NCBI RefSeq assembly: GCF_000973725.1 | Contig: NZ_CP009621.1 | Span: 2,268,501 to 2,332,500 of the forward strand | Direction: 5' to 3' | Origin: Pontibacter korlensis | GTDB lineage: Bacteria; Bacteroidota; Bacteroidia; Cytophagales; Hymenobacteraceae | DNA length: 64,000 nucleotides | Notes under the pieces: model-generated | What the model saw: only the letters and a program-made list of their open reading frames with translations | The model's database searches: none | Told to the model about the DNA's origin: nothing | Position numbers and translations under genes: made by a program | Part shown: in pieces, positions 46,473 through 55,696 of the stretch | Layout of the letters: every line of letters begins with the position of its first letter | Position numbering within the stretch: position 1 is the first letter of the stretch

Positions 46473-46670
46473 GTGAAAATTATCATGTGCGGTCAAACCG
46501 GTGGCCATTCAGGCCTACGGATACAAGTCTTAGCAATTAGAGGCAACTGAAAATCAGTACTTCTGAGGTTCCTGAGCAGGAAGACTTGAAATCAAACTTA
46601 AACTTGATAACAGGGCATACAGGTAGCTCTGATTTAGACTATCTAAGCTTATAAAGCTCTAAATCAAAAA

Positions 46671-46767
46671 CTCATAGAAATATGAGATGGCGGAGCTTTG
46701 TCTATTAGTGAAATCCAATTTTTACCAATACAATCTATTATCTAACTATTTTATTCATCCAACTTTT
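46671..46767 (+). other. Leader hairpin plus upstream in-frame start (MAELCLLVKSNF...) before susC3
   Basis: Hairpin CTCAT-AGAAAT-ATGAG (46671-46686) is followed directly by ATG at 46687. In this copy the short frame has no stop and runs in frame into susC, 81 nt before the signal-peptide ATG at 46768. It begins MAELC like the frame before susC2. Confidence 0.45.
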
Positions 46768-49700
46768 ATGAGGAGATTATTACTCATGAGTTTTGCTTTC
46801 GTGTTGATGCTTGCCCAGCAAGTGTATGCACAGAGTAAAACTGTGTCGGGTACGGTTACGGACCAAGGCACATCACAAGGGCTGCCTGGTGTGGCAGTTA
46901 TTGTGAAAGGAAGCACAGTGGGTACCACTACAGGGCTTGACGGAAGTTATACTATTAGTGTTCCTGCTAATGGTAGCACCCTGATTTTCCGATTTATAGG
47001 TTACAAAACTGTAGAGCGTGAGATCGGGAATTCGTCCAATATAAATGTTGCCTTAGGCGTGGACGACAAACAGCTTGAAGAGGTTGTTGTGGTAGCCTAT
47101 GGTACAGCAGACAAGGGCTCCTTTACAGGTTCTGCAGCGCAAATTTCGAGTGAGAAAATTGCACAGCGTCCTGTAACTAACATCACAAACGCTATTGCTG
47201 GTCAGGCTGCCGGTGTGCAAACTAACTCAGGTAGCGGTCAGCCAGGCGCAGGCCCGGATATTCGTATCCGTGGTATCGGCTCTATCAACTCTTCTAATGA
47301 CCCTCTTTATGTGGTAGACGGTGTACCTTACTCTGGTAGCATTGCAAACCTGAACGTAGATGATATTGAAAGTATCTCTATCCTTAAAGATGCCTCTTCT
47401 TCAGCGTTGTATGGTTCTCGTGCTGCTAATGGTGTAGTAATGGTTACAACCAAAAAAGGAAAGAGTGGACGCAACCAGATCAATGTAAAAATCTCTCAAG
47501 GTGTTACCAACAGAGGTATCAAAGAGTATGACCGTGTAAATGCTTACGAATACTACCCTCTGATCTGGGAAGCCCGCAGAAACTCACTTGTGGCTGCTGG
47601 TAAGCATACATTGGAGCAAGCAAACCAGGCGGCAACCAACGATGTGAAAGGTATTCTAGGTTACAACCCTTTCAATGTAGCTGATGATGCAATTGTTGGC
47701 ACAGATGGTAAAATCAACCCTAACGCACAGCTACTTTATGGTGATGACCTGGACTGGTTTGAACCTATGGAGCGCAACGGATCTCGTAGCGATTATGGCT
47801 TAAACTTTAGCGGTGGTAACGAGAAGAGCGACTACTTTGTGTCAGTTGGTTACCTGAACGAGAAGGGCTACATCATTAAGTCAGACTACGAGCGTTTTAC
47901 AGGCCGTGTAAATATTAATACACAGGCTACAAGCTGGTTTAAGACTGGTTTGAACCTTTCTGGTACTATCACAGAGTCAAATCAGGCAAATACAGGCAGC
48001 AGCAGCAGCTATGTTAACCCGTTCAACTTTGCACGTAGCATGGGACCAATCTACCCAGTATATGCTCATGACCCTGTAACAGGTGCTTACATCCTGGACC
48101 AGAACGGCAATAGAATATATGACTATGGCAATATGTCTGAATATGGCCTGCCAAGCCGTGGTAGCAATGCAAGTGTGGGTCGCCATATCGTAGCTGAGAC
48201 TAAATGGAACGACAATCTGTACAACAGAAACGTACTTAGCGGTAGAACCTACGGTGAAATTACTTTCCTGAAAGACTTTAAATTCACTACAAACCTAAGC
48301 GTAGACATCTCTAACTATCTTGCCGCAGAGTATGACAACAACCAGGTAGGTGATGGTGCTCCAGCAGGTAGAGCAAATCGTACAAGCTCTACAACTACAA
48401 GCTACAACGTCAACCAGTTGTTGAACTATGCTAAAACCTTCAACGACAGACATTTTGTAGAGGTGTTGTTAGGTCATGAGAATTACAACTATGAGTATAA
48501 GTACCTGTATGGTATGCGCCAGGGCTTAATTGTAGAAGGTAACACAGAGCTTGGCAACTTTACTACTACCAACAGCCTTAACTCACGCACTGATGTTTAC
48601 AAAACAGAAGGTTACTTCTCTCGCTTAAACTATACTTTTGACGACAAGTATACCCTGTCTGGCTCTTTCCGTCGCGATGGTTCTTCAAGATTCTATCAGG
48701 ATGTACGTTGGGGTAACTTTTGGTCAGTGGGTGCTTCTTGGCGCCTTGACAGAGAAACTTTCATCACTATGCCTGAGTGGGTTGATATGCTGAAGTTGAG
48801 AGGTTCTTACGGACAAGTTGGTAACGACGCTCTATTGACTTCAGGTGGTGCTAACAACTACTATGGCTGGCAAGCACTTTATGGCTTAGGCTATAACAAC
48901 GCTGCTGAGCCAGGATTCCTTCAGGAAAGCCTTGCAAGCCAGGACCTGGTATGGGAGTCTAACAACAGCTTAGACCTTGGTATCGAGTTCGATATTTTTG
49001 GAAGACTGAATGGTGGCATAGAATACTTCAACAGAGAGTCTGAGAACCTGTTGTTCCAGGTGCCACTGCCACTTTCAAGCGGTGTACTTACCAGATGGGA
49101 GAACGTTGGTACTATGGCTAACAAAGGTGTGGAAGTGCAGCTTTCTGCTGATGCTGTTAGAGCCAAAGACTTTACCTGGAATGTGAGCCTGAACCTTTCT
49201 TCGTATAAAAACGAAGTGAAGAAGCTACCAGAAGGCCAGGATGAAATCATCTCTGGAACTAAGAAGCTGATGGCAGGTCGTTCTATTTATGACTACTGGC
49301 TGCGTGACTGGTACGGTGTAGACCCTACTTCTGGTAATGGTGTTTTCATCGCCGATAACGTTGAAGCAGCAGACGTGTATGAGTTGGATGGTCAAAAAGT
49401 AACAACACTGGCTAACAATGCTAAATATCACTATGCTGGTTCAGCTATTCCTGATTTCGCTGGTGGTGTAACTAACACCTTCACTTACAAAAACCTGTCG
49501 CTTTCAGTATTGCTGACTTACCAGGTAGGTGGTAAAGTATACGACGCTAACTATGCATCTCTGATGAATGCTGGTACGCAGGGTGGTGCACTGCACAAGG
49601 ATATCTTGAACCGTTGGCAGCAGGAAGGTGATGTAACAGATGTTCCTCGTATGGACTTGACAGCTGCTACACAGTATAATGCTGCGTCAGATCGTTGGTT

Positions 49701-49932
49701 GATCGATGCTTCTTACCTGAACATCAGATCAGTGAACCTGAACTACGTGCTGCCTTCAAACCTGACTTCTAAGGTATTCCTGAAAAACGCTAGTGTGTTT
49801 GCTTCAGGTGAGAACCTTGGCTTGTTCTCTAAGCGTGATGGCATGAACGTTAATCAGTCTTACACAGGTGTTACATCTAACTCATACTCACCTGCCCGTG
49901 TTTACACAGTTGGTTTGAACGTTACCCTTTAA
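46768..49932 (+). CDS. SusC/RagA family TonB-linked outer membrane protein (3)
   Basis: The protein is 1054 aa from the ATG at 46768, which begins the signal peptide MRRLLLMSFAFVLMLAQQVYA. An in-frame ATG at 46687 would add 27 residues before the signal peptide. Then come the carboxypeptidase-D-like domain, plug (EEVVVVAYGTADKGSFTG, then SISILKDASSSALYGSRAANG) and barrel ending VYTVGLNVTL. The first about 95 residues closely match copies 1 and 2 while the barrel differs. The partner SusD starts 9 nt downstream. Confidence 0.96.
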   Translation: MRRLLLMSFAFVLMLAQQVYAQSKTVSGTVTDQGTSQGLPGVAVIVKGSTVGTTTGLDGSYTISVPANGSTLIFRFIGYKTVEREIGNSSNINVALGVDDKQLEEVVVVAYGTADKGSFTGSAAQISSEKIAQRPVTNITNAIAGQAAGVQTNSGSGQPGAGPDIRIRGIGSINSSNDPLYVVDGVPYSGSIANLNVDDIESISILKDASSSALYGSRAANGVVMVTTKKGKSGRNQINVKISQGVTNRGIKEYDRVNAYEYYPLIWEARRNSLVAAGKHTLEQANQAATNDVKGILGYNPFNVADDAIVGTDGKINPNAQLLYGDDLDWFEPMERNGSRSDYGLNFSGGNEKSDYFVSVGYLNEKGYIIKSDYERFTGRVNINTQATSWFKTGLNLSGTITESNQANTGSSSSYVNPFNFARSMGPIYPVYAHDPVTGAYILDQNGNRIYDYGNMSEYGLPSRGSNASVGRHIVAETKWNDNLYNRNVLSGRTYGEITFLKDFKFTTNLSVDISNYLAAEYDNNQVGDGAPAGRANRTSSTTTSYNVNQLLNYAKTFNDRHFVEVLLGHENYNYEYKYLYGMRQGLIVEGNTELGNFTTTNSLNSRTDVYKTEGYFSRLNYTFDDKYTLSGSFRRDGSSRFYQDVRWGNFWSVGASWRLDRETFITMPEWVDMLKLRGSYGQVGNDALLTSGGANNYYGWQALYGLGYNNAAEPGFLQESLASQDLVWESNNSLDLGIEFDIFGRLNGGIEYFNRESENLLFQVPLPLSSGVLTRWENVGTMANKGVEVQLSADAVRAKDFTWNVSLNLSSYKNEVKKLPEGQDEIISGTKKLMAGRSIYDYWLRDWYGVDPTSGNGVFIADNVEAADVYELDGQKVTTLANNAKYHYAGSAIPDFAGGVTNTFTYKNLSLSVLLTYQVGGKVYDANYASLMNAGTQGGALHKDILNRWQQEGDVTDVPRMDLTAATQYNAASDRWLIDASYLNIRSVNLNYVLPSNLTSKVFLKNASVFASGENLGLFSKRDGMNVNQSYTGVTSNSYSPARVYTVGLNVTL

Positions 49933-49941
49933 TTTTTGAAA

Positions 49942-51456
49942 ATGAAAAAAGTATTATATAGTTCGCTTGCAGCATGTATGCTGGTTTTCTCCTCCTGCGA
50001 AAAGGATTACCTGGAGACACAACCAACTGACGCTGTTTCTGAACAATCTGTATTTACAACTACTGCAAATGCCTGGGCTGCGCTGAATGGTATTCACAGA
50101 GCGATGTTCATACAGTATGATAACCAAGACCAGGCAGGCCATGGCTCAGTATTGATCAACATGGAGATGCTGGGCGAAGATGTTGTGATGACTGCAGCTG
50201 GTAATGGCTGGTTTAACAGTACTTACAAATGGTTAACGCACCGCAATGCCAATGCGGGTACAGTTCGTTTTGCCTATAGATTCTACTATAAGCTTATCGC
50301 CAATGCTAACATGATCATCAACAACATTGACAAAGTTGATGGTCCTGATGCGGACAAGAAAGAGATTAAAGGGCAAGCCTTGGCTTATAGAGCTTGGGCC
50401 CACCACCAACTGGTACAGCTTTTTGCTGAGCGTTATGATGCCTCTAAGGGTACAAACAATCAGTTAGGTGTTCCTGTACTGACTACTAACACTACTGAAG
50501 GTCAGCCGCGTGCTTCTGTTGAAGCAGTATATACGCAAATCAACGCAGACCTTGATGAGGCGATTTCATTACTACCGCAAGGCCGTAATGCCAAGTCGCA
50601 CTTCAATATTGATGTAGCTAAAGGCCTGAAAGCTCGCGTAGCTTTAACGATGGGAGATTGGGCAACTGCTGCTCAGTATGCGAATGAGGCAAGACAGGCT
50701 TATGCACTTATGAGCCAGGAGGATTACCTGGCTGGCTTCAGCAATGTAGAGAACAAAGAGTGGATGTGGGGCAGCGATCAGATTGCTGACCAGACGACAT
50801 ACTTCTATTCCTTCTTTGCTTATATGTCTGTTAACTTCAGCTCAACAAACATTCGCACTAATCCTAAAGCTATCAACAACAAGCTTTATGCTGAGATTGC
50901 TGATACAGACGTGCGTAAGCAGCTGTGGGATCCACAGCCAACCGCTGTGAAGGATGCTGAAGGTAAGACTACTGGCTACGATGTAAATGGATATACCATT
51001 CCTTCTACCTTCTCGCCTAAGCCTTACATGAACAGGAAGTTCCAGGCTGATGGCAACGCCAGCAGTATTGGTGACGTGCCTTACATGAGAGCAGCTGAAA
51101 TGTATCTGATAGAAGCTGAGGCTCTGGCTCGTTTGGGTAGAGATGGTGATGCTGCTGCTGTACTGGCTGAGTTAGTACAGGCTCGTGACGAGGAGTATAC
51201 AGTTGACGTTACAGGCCAAGACCTGATCAACGAAGTTCTGGTACAGCGTCGTATCGAGTTGTGGGGTGAAGGCTTCCGTTTCTTCGACCTGAAGCGTACC
51301 AACAGTGCACTTAACAGATTAGAAACTAACCACAACGCAACTCTAGTAGACAACCTATTTGAGGTGCCGGCAGGTGATAAGCGTTGGCAGTGGGTAATTC
51401 CGCAGGATGAGCTGAACGCCAACAGAAACCCTGGTATGGTGCAGAATCCACTGTAG
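49942..51456 (+). CDS. SusD/RagB family nutrient-binding outer membrane lipoprotein (3)
   Basis: The protein is 504 aa from the ATG at 49942 (a TTG six bases earlier is possible). Signal peptide MKKVLYSSLAACMLVF with lipobox FSSC, then EKDYLETQPTDAVSEQSVF. SusD landmarks at the C-terminus: MRAAEMYLIEAEALARLG, LVQRRIELWGEGFRFFDLKR and WQWVIPQDELNANRNPGM. It is paired with SusC (3) and followed by a terminator. Confidence 0.95.
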   Translation: MKKVLYSSLAACMLVFSSCEKDYLETQPTDAVSEQSVFTTTANAWAALNGIHRAMFIQYDNQDQAGHGSVLINMEMLGEDVVMTAAGNGWFNSTYKWLTHRNANAGTVRFAYRFYYKLIANANMIINNIDKVDGPDADKKEIKGQALAYRAWAHHQLVQLFAERYDASKGTNNQLGVPVLTTNTTEGQPRASVEAVYTQINADLDEAISLLPQGRNAKSHFNIDVAKGLKARVALTMGDWATAAQYANEARQAYALMSQEDYLAGFSNVENKEWMWGSDQIADQTTYFYSFFAYMSVNFSSTNIRTNPKAINNKLYAEIADTDVRKQLWDPQPTAVKDAEGKTTGYDVNGYTIPSTFSPKPYMNRKFQADGNASSIGDVPYMRAAEMYLIEAEALARLGRDGDAAAVLAELVQARDEEYTVDVTGQDLINEVLVQRRIELWGEGFRFFDLKRTNSALNRLETNHNATLVDNLFEVPAGDKRWQWVIPQDELNANRNPGMVQNPL

Positions 51457-51481
51457 TAAATAGATTTTAGTTGTATAATTA

Positions 51482-51514
51482 AGGCCCGCAGTCGTTTGAC
51501 TGGCGGGCTTTTCT
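51482..51514 (+). terminator. Terminator after the third susD
   Basis: GCCCGCAGTC (51484-51493), loop GTTT, GACT-G-GCGGGC (51498-51508, one bulged G), then a T-rich tail. Confidence 0.8.
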
Positions 51515-51544
51515 TTTTATACTTGCGCTGATACATTATTACTT

Positions 51545-52141
51545 ATGCTTTTACCAAACCACAGTGGCTTTACCCTGGAGGCGGGCGTAGACGAAGTAGG
51601 CAGGGGCTGCTTGGCTGGCCCTGTAGTGGCTGCCGCTGTTATACTTCCGCCAGATTACCAGCACCCGCTCTTTAACGATTCTAAAAAGCTGACCAAGAAG
51701 CTACGGGAACAGTTACGTGAGGAGATTAAGCGAGACGCTGTCGCCTGGGCTATAGGAGAGGCCTCGCCAGAAGAGATTGATAAGATCAACATCCTGAAAG
51801 CCTCTTTCCTGGCTATGCATCGGGCTTTAGATAAACTGCAGCAACGGCCGGAATACTTGCTGGTGGACGGAAATAGATTTAACCCTTACCAGAAGTTGCC
51901 TTATAATTGCATTGTGAAGGGAGATGGAAAATATCTCTCTATAGCGGCAGCTTCTATTCTGGCTAAAACCTATCGGGATGACCTCATGTGCAGCTTAGCA
52001 GCAAAGTACCCTCACTATGGCTGGGACAAAAATGCTGGCTACCCCACAAAAGTACATCGTGCAGGCATTGCCATCCATGGAGCCACAGCGCATCATCGTA
52101 GGTCTTTTGCCTTACTACCAAAGCAACTGGAGCTGCTCTAA
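51545..52141 (+). CDS. rnhB: Ribonuclease HII
   Basis: Removes ribonucleotides and RNA primers from RNA-DNA hybrids in the cytosol. The protein is 198 aa. Catalytic acids are visible in GVDEVGRG (Asp and Glu, residues 16-17) and [29 protein letters not shown] is the conserved central motif region, followed by [15 protein letters not shown] at 51545. It is followed by a 27-bp palindromic terminator. Confidence 0.97.
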   Translation: MLLPNHSGFTLEAGVDEVGRGCLAGPVVAAAVILPPDYQHPLFNDSKKLTKKLREQLREEIKRDAVAWAIGEASPEEIDKINILKASFLAMHRALDKLQQRPEYLLVDGNRFNPYQKLPYNCIVKGDGKYLSIAAASILAKTYRDDLMCSLAAKYPHYGWDKNAGYPTKVHRAGIAIHGATAHHRRSFALLPKQLELL

Positions 52142-52160
52142 CTTACTTAATGATTTAAGC

Positions 52161-52219
52161 TACATCATAAAGGCCGTGCCCGTACTTAACAGAAGTACGG
52201 GCACGGCCTTTATGATGTA
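52161..52219. terminator. 27-bp perfect palindromic bidirectional terminator
   Basis: Arms 52161-52187 and 52193-52219, loop AACAG. It lies between the convergent rnhB and response-regulator genes. The core is AAAGGCCGTGCCCGTACTT. The poly-A/T tracts flanking the core are short, so its terminator role is inferred from position and stability. Confidence 0.88.
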
Positions 52220-52227
52220 TAACTAGC

Positions 52228-52665
52228 TTATTTAAGCTTGATAAGGTCTAGGAATAGGCTAAAGCTATCAAGAGAGGAGTCACTGCGTTCGAAGCTGTCG
52301 AAAGAAAGAGGCTTAACAATATAGCCGGACACGTTAAGGCGCTGTGCAGCCATACGGTCAGACTCCTCGTTAGAGGTTGTCATGATGAAAACAGGAATAT
52401 GACTGAACTCTGGATCGCGACGTAACTCAGCCAGAAACTCAAGTCCGTTCATCTTTGGCATGTTAATGTCCAGAAGTATAACACTTGGGGCAGGAGAGAT
52501 CTTTTCAGCATCAATACCGCGCAGCATGTTTAATGCTTCTCTGCCGTTGCGTGCCTCATGAATTGGGTGGGTGATACCAATCTTCTTCAGCTCCCGCTCT
52601 ACATTCATTGTATCCAGGTAATCATCCTCCACCAGCAGGATATTAACTACTTCTTTCTCACTCAT
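52228..52665 (-). CDS. Single-domain response regulator (REC, Rcp1-like)
   Basis: The protein is 145 aa, one receiver domain with no output domain. The acidic pocket is in LLVEDDYLD, the phospho-acceptor Asp66 is in ILLDINMPKMNG, a Thr/Ser switch is in MTTSNEESD, and Lys118 is in YIVKPL. Such stand-alone regulators act by protein contact, often in phosphorelays with phytochrome-like kinases. It lies 34 nt downstream of the histidine kinase on the same strand, so the two are probably one unit. Confidence 0.94.
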   Translation of the reverse strand: MSEKEVVNILLVEDDYLDTMNVERELKKIGITHPIHEARNGREALNMLRGIDAEKISPAPSVILLDINMPKMNGLEFLAELRRDPEFSHIPVFIMTTSNEESDRMAAQRLNVSGYIVKPLSFDSFERSDSSLDSFSLFLDLIKLK

Positions 52666-52699
52666 TATACTTCAGTGCTTCTGATCGAATTAAACAAAG

Positions 52700-54190
52700 C
52701 TATAAAAAAATCTCATTTTCACCTGATACTTTTGGCCAGGTGAATGTGAATGTAGAGCCTTTCCCAAGCTCAGAGTTAACCCAAATGGTGCCTCCCTGCA
52801 GCTCTACAATCTTCTTTACAATGCTGAGGCCTACACCAGTGCTTTCCATGGCGTCACGCTCCTGCAGGGTCTGGAAAATAACAAAGATGCGTGCATGGTA
52901 GTCAGGGTCAATACCAGGTCCGTCATCTGAAACTGAGAATACATGAAACTCATCCGTTTCGTGGTAGCGAACGGTTACTAAGCCCCTGTCCTTATCATGA
53001 TACTTAATCGCATTGCTGATAAGGTTGCTGAACACTTGTTGCAGCTGTATACGGACAGTGTGTAATGTGGGTAGGTCTTCCTGAACATCTACAACAAAAC
53101 CTTTAGGCGGTGCTATAAGATCTACTACTTCTACCAAAAGCTCATTTACATCCACATTTTCTTCAGCTTGGCTGGTACGGCCAATGCGTGCCAAGGCAAG
53201 TATACCGTTAATCAGGTTCTCCATACGGTGTACCCGTACGCGCATCATGATCAGGTACTCCTGCACGTTTGGCGGCAGCTGTGTGCCCATGTCCTCCTCT
53301 ACCCATCGCGAGGCAACCTCAATACCGCGTAATGGCGCCTTAAGGTCATGTGACACCACGTAGGCAAACTGGTCAAGCTCTTTGTTTTTGAGGTCCAGCT
53401 CAGTAAAGGTTTCATCAATAGTTGCTGACATACGGTTTAGGGAGTACGAAAGTCTACTCAGTTCATCGTTGCTTGTGTCTACTATCTGTGTTTTATAATC
53501 ACCTTGGGATATTTGCTCCGCCAGCGTTACCATCTTCATAATTCGGTTAGAGATGAGGCGGGTAATATAATACGCCCAGCTCAGGCCAAGTATAACGGAG
53601 AGAATAGTAAGGATAGTGGAGAGCTGTCGGGTGTTATTTATACTTCTACTCAAGCGCTCCGTGCGTTCCTGCCGCACTTTATACTCATAGGCATTGAACT
53701 CTCGGAAGGCAGCACGAACAGAGTCGATGATAGCCTTTTCACCTAAAAGTAGAGGCTCTATCTGCGCATCAAACTGCTTTTCGGATATCTGAGTATCCTG
53801 ATTGCGCTTCATTTGAATCAGTGGTTCTGCGAAACCCTTCTCAAAGCGCGTCTGCAGGGCAGCAATCTCATCTATCTTCTTTACCTGCTCCGGCGAATTG
53901 GTAACAAAATCTCGCATCTCTTGCATCAAGGCAGGCATTTGGTCGCGGGCCAACCAATAGGGCTGCAGAAAGGTCTCGTTGCCGTTTAGCAGGTATCCAC
54001 GAAGGCCAGTTTCCATGTCAATGATGTTACGCTGCAGGGCTGCAGAGTTACGAACCACAATCTGAGAGCGCGATACCCACTGCGTGTTCTCCACCACGGC
54101 TTCTGACAGGCGGAAGTTCACAATGGCTACGGCAGTAAAGAGCACCAGAATCAGTACAAATCCGGCAAACAGTTTAACAGAAAGTTTCAT
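52700..54190 (-). CDS. CHASE3-HAMP sensor histidine kinase
   Basis: The protein is 496 aa. TM1 (about 7-27) and TM2 (about 191-211) enclose a periplasmic CHASE3 sensor domain with METGLRGYLLNG. Then comes HAMP (about 212-265) and HisKA with His281 in FAYVVSHDLKAPLRG. The HATPase domain has N-box SNAIKYHDKD, G1 VSDDGPGID and G2 ESTGVGLSIVKKIVE. The domain order matches Rcp1-type cognate kinases. The signal is unknown. ATG at 54190. The downstream REC protein is the likely partner. Confidence 0.95.
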   Translation of the reverse strand: MKLSVKLFAGFVLILVLFTAVAIVNFRLSEAVVENTQWVSRSQIVVRNSAALQRNIIDMETGLRGYLLNGNETFLQPYWLARDQMPALMQEMRDFVTNSPEQVKKIDEIAALQTRFEKGFAEPLIQMKRNQDTQISEKQFDAQIEPLLLGEKAIIDSVRAAFREFNAYEYKVRQERTERLSRSINNTRQLSTILTILSVILGLSWAYYITRLISNRIMKMVTLAEQISQGDYKTQIVDTSNDELSRLSYSLNRMSATIDETFTELDLKNKELDQFAYVVSHDLKAPLRGIEVASRWVEEDMGTQLPPNVQEYLIMMRVRVHRMENLINGILALARIGRTSQAEENVDVNELLVEVVDLIAPPKGFVVDVQEDLPTLHTVRIQLQQVFSNLISNAIKYHDKDRGLVTVRYHETDEFHVFSVSDDGPGIDPDYHARIFVIFQTLQERDAMESTGVGLSIVKKIVELQGGTIWVNSELGKGSTFTFTWPKVSGENEIFL

Positions 54191-54530
54191 GTATAGGGGC
54201 TGAGGCTAAACAATAGCCGGGGCTGTTGCAGCTGCCACGGCTGGCGATACTACAACTAGTTCTTTTGTGCGTTTTTCAGGTGCGAAAGTATGGGCATGTT
54301 GTAGTTTCGCAGAGCCACAGCTGTGGTGCGAACGGGTGCAATAGGGGTGAGCATGTCGAGATTCCTTTGGCTGTTATTTTGGTTTTCGCTCATACGGCAG
54401 CAAAATATATTTGTTACAGCATATTTGCCACTTGCCCGAAGAATGGCATGTAGGTGGCAGGGGATTAAATTTAGGATGAGCCCGAAAATTACTTAATTTT
54501 GCTATAAATCTAAGAACAGCTACTACTGAC
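54191..54530. other. Divergent intergenic region between the histidine kinase and gcvT
   Basis: The region contains TATATTTG at 54406-54413 (matches TAnnTTTG, plus strand) and TAATTTTG at 54494-54501 before gcvT. A 75-codon plus frame at 54226 is not protein-like. Otherwise nothing is recognised. Confidence 0.5.
54494..54501 (+). promoter_or_regulatory. Promoter -7 element of gcvT
   Basis: TAATTTTG, an exact TAnnTTTG match 29 nt before the gcvT ATG. A TTTA about 20 nt upstream is a weak -33 candidate. Confidence 0.5.
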
Positions 54531-55619
54531 ATGGAACTTAAAAAAATCGCTCTGAACGATGTGCATGAAGCCCTTGGCGCTAAAATGGTGCCTTTTGCCG
54601 GTTATAACATGCCTGTGCGTTACTCATCAGATATAGAAGAACACAAAACGGTACGCGAGGCTGTCGGCATTTTCGACGTGTCGCATATGGGCGAGTTTAT
54701 GCTGCGTGGCCCCAAGGCTTTGGACCTGATTCAGCGTGTTACCTCTAACGACGCCTCTAAGCTGTCAGATGGTAAAATACAGTACTCTTGCTTGCCAAAT
54801 GAGGACGGTGGTATTGTAGATGACCTGCTGGTATACCGCCTCGGTGAAGAGGAGTACATGCTGGTGGTGAATGCTTCTAACATTGAAAAAGACTGGAACT
54901 GGATCAGCAAGTATAATACAGATGGTGTGGAGATGGAAAACATCTCTGATGAAATCTCTTTGTTTGCAGTACAAGGTCCTAAGGCTGCCGAGGCACTTCA
55001 GCCGCTGACTAAAGTTGACCTGGCTAACCTGGTATACTATACGTTTGAGAAAGGCGAGTTTACAGGTGCGCAGGATGTGATTGTATCGGCTACAGGTTAC
55101 ACAGGAGCAGGCGGTTTCGAAATCTATGTGAAGAACGAAGATGCCAAAAAGGTATTTGACGCTATCATGGAAGCAGGTAAAGAGTATGGTATCAAGCCAA
55201 TAGGTTTGGGTGCCCGCGATACGCTGCGCCTGGAAATGGGCTTCTGCCTTTATGGGAATGATATTGATGATACTACCTCACCAATTGAAGCAGGGTTGGG
55301 CTGGATCACGAAGTTCGATAAAGATTTTGTTAATGCTGAGAACCTGAAGGCACAGAAAGAGCAGGGCGTGAGCCGCAAGCTGGTTGCTTTTGAGATGCTT
55401 GAAAAAGCTATCCCGCGCTCGCACTATGAGATTGTAAATGCAGAAGGTGAGAAAATTGGAGAGGTAACTTCTGGTACAATGTCACCATCACTGGGCAAGG
55501 GTATAGGTATGGGCTACGTTGCTAAAGACTATAGCAAAGCCGGTTCAGAGATTTTCATCCGTATCCGTAATAAAGATGTAAAGGCGCAGGTTGTAAAGCT
55601 GCCTTTCTATAAAAAATAG
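54531..55619 (+). CDS. gcvT: Glycine cleavage system aminomethyltransferase (T protein)
   Basis: Transfers the methylene group from aminomethyl-lipoyl-H protein to tetrahydrofolate and releases ammonia. The protein is 362 aa. Family marks: [27 protein letters not shown]-type region [45 protein letters not shown] and the C-terminal [21 protein letters not shown] at 54531. Other glycine cleavage genes are not in the window. Confidence 0.97.
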   Translation: MELKKIALNDVHEALGAKMVPFAGYNMPVRYSSDIEEHKTVREAVGIFDVSHMGEFMLRGPKALDLIQRVTSNDASKLSDGKIQYSCLPNEDGGIVDDLLVYRLGEEEYMLVVNASNIEKDWNWISKYNTDGVEMENISDEISLFAVQGPKAAEALQPLTKVDLANLVYYTFEKGEFTGAQDVIVSATGYTGAGGFEIYVKNEDAKKVFDAIMEAGKEYGIKPIGLGARDTLRLEMGFCLYGNDIDDTTSPIEAGLGWITKFDKDFVNAENLKAQKEQGVSRKLVAFEMLEKAIPRSHYEIVNAEGEKIGEVTSGTMSPSLGKGIGMGYVAKDYSKAGSEIFIRIRNKDVKAQVVKLPFYKK

Positions 55620-55625
55620 TTAACA

Positions 55626-55679
55626 ATGAAAGAGCAAGGACAAAGGGCTTATGTAGTGCCTTTGTCCTTGCTCTTTCAT
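55626..55679 (+). terminator. 21-bp palindromic terminator after gcvT
   Basis: Arms 55626-55646 and 55659-55679 are perfectly complementary, with a 12-nt loop. The sequence after the hairpin is not T-rich, so termination may be less efficient or factor-assisted. Confidence 0.7.
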
Positions 55680-55696
55680 CCAAAGTTTAAACATAG

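Larger units (their letters stand above)
46122..46767. other. AT-rich intergenic and leader region before the third susC
   Basis: The region holds the susD2 terminator (46148-46185), about 250 AT-rich bases with poly-T and poly-A runs, the promoter-like element 46440-46472, and a leader with small hairpins (GGCC-ATTCA-GGCC near 46503-46515, ACTGA/TCAGT near 46546-46558). At the end are the conserved hairpin and start codon (46671-46689). No independent gene is seen. Confidence 0.55.

Noticed and set aside
54226-54453. 75-codon plus frame upstream of gcvT
   Set aside because: Overlaps promoter-like boxes of the divergent genes; composition not protein-like.
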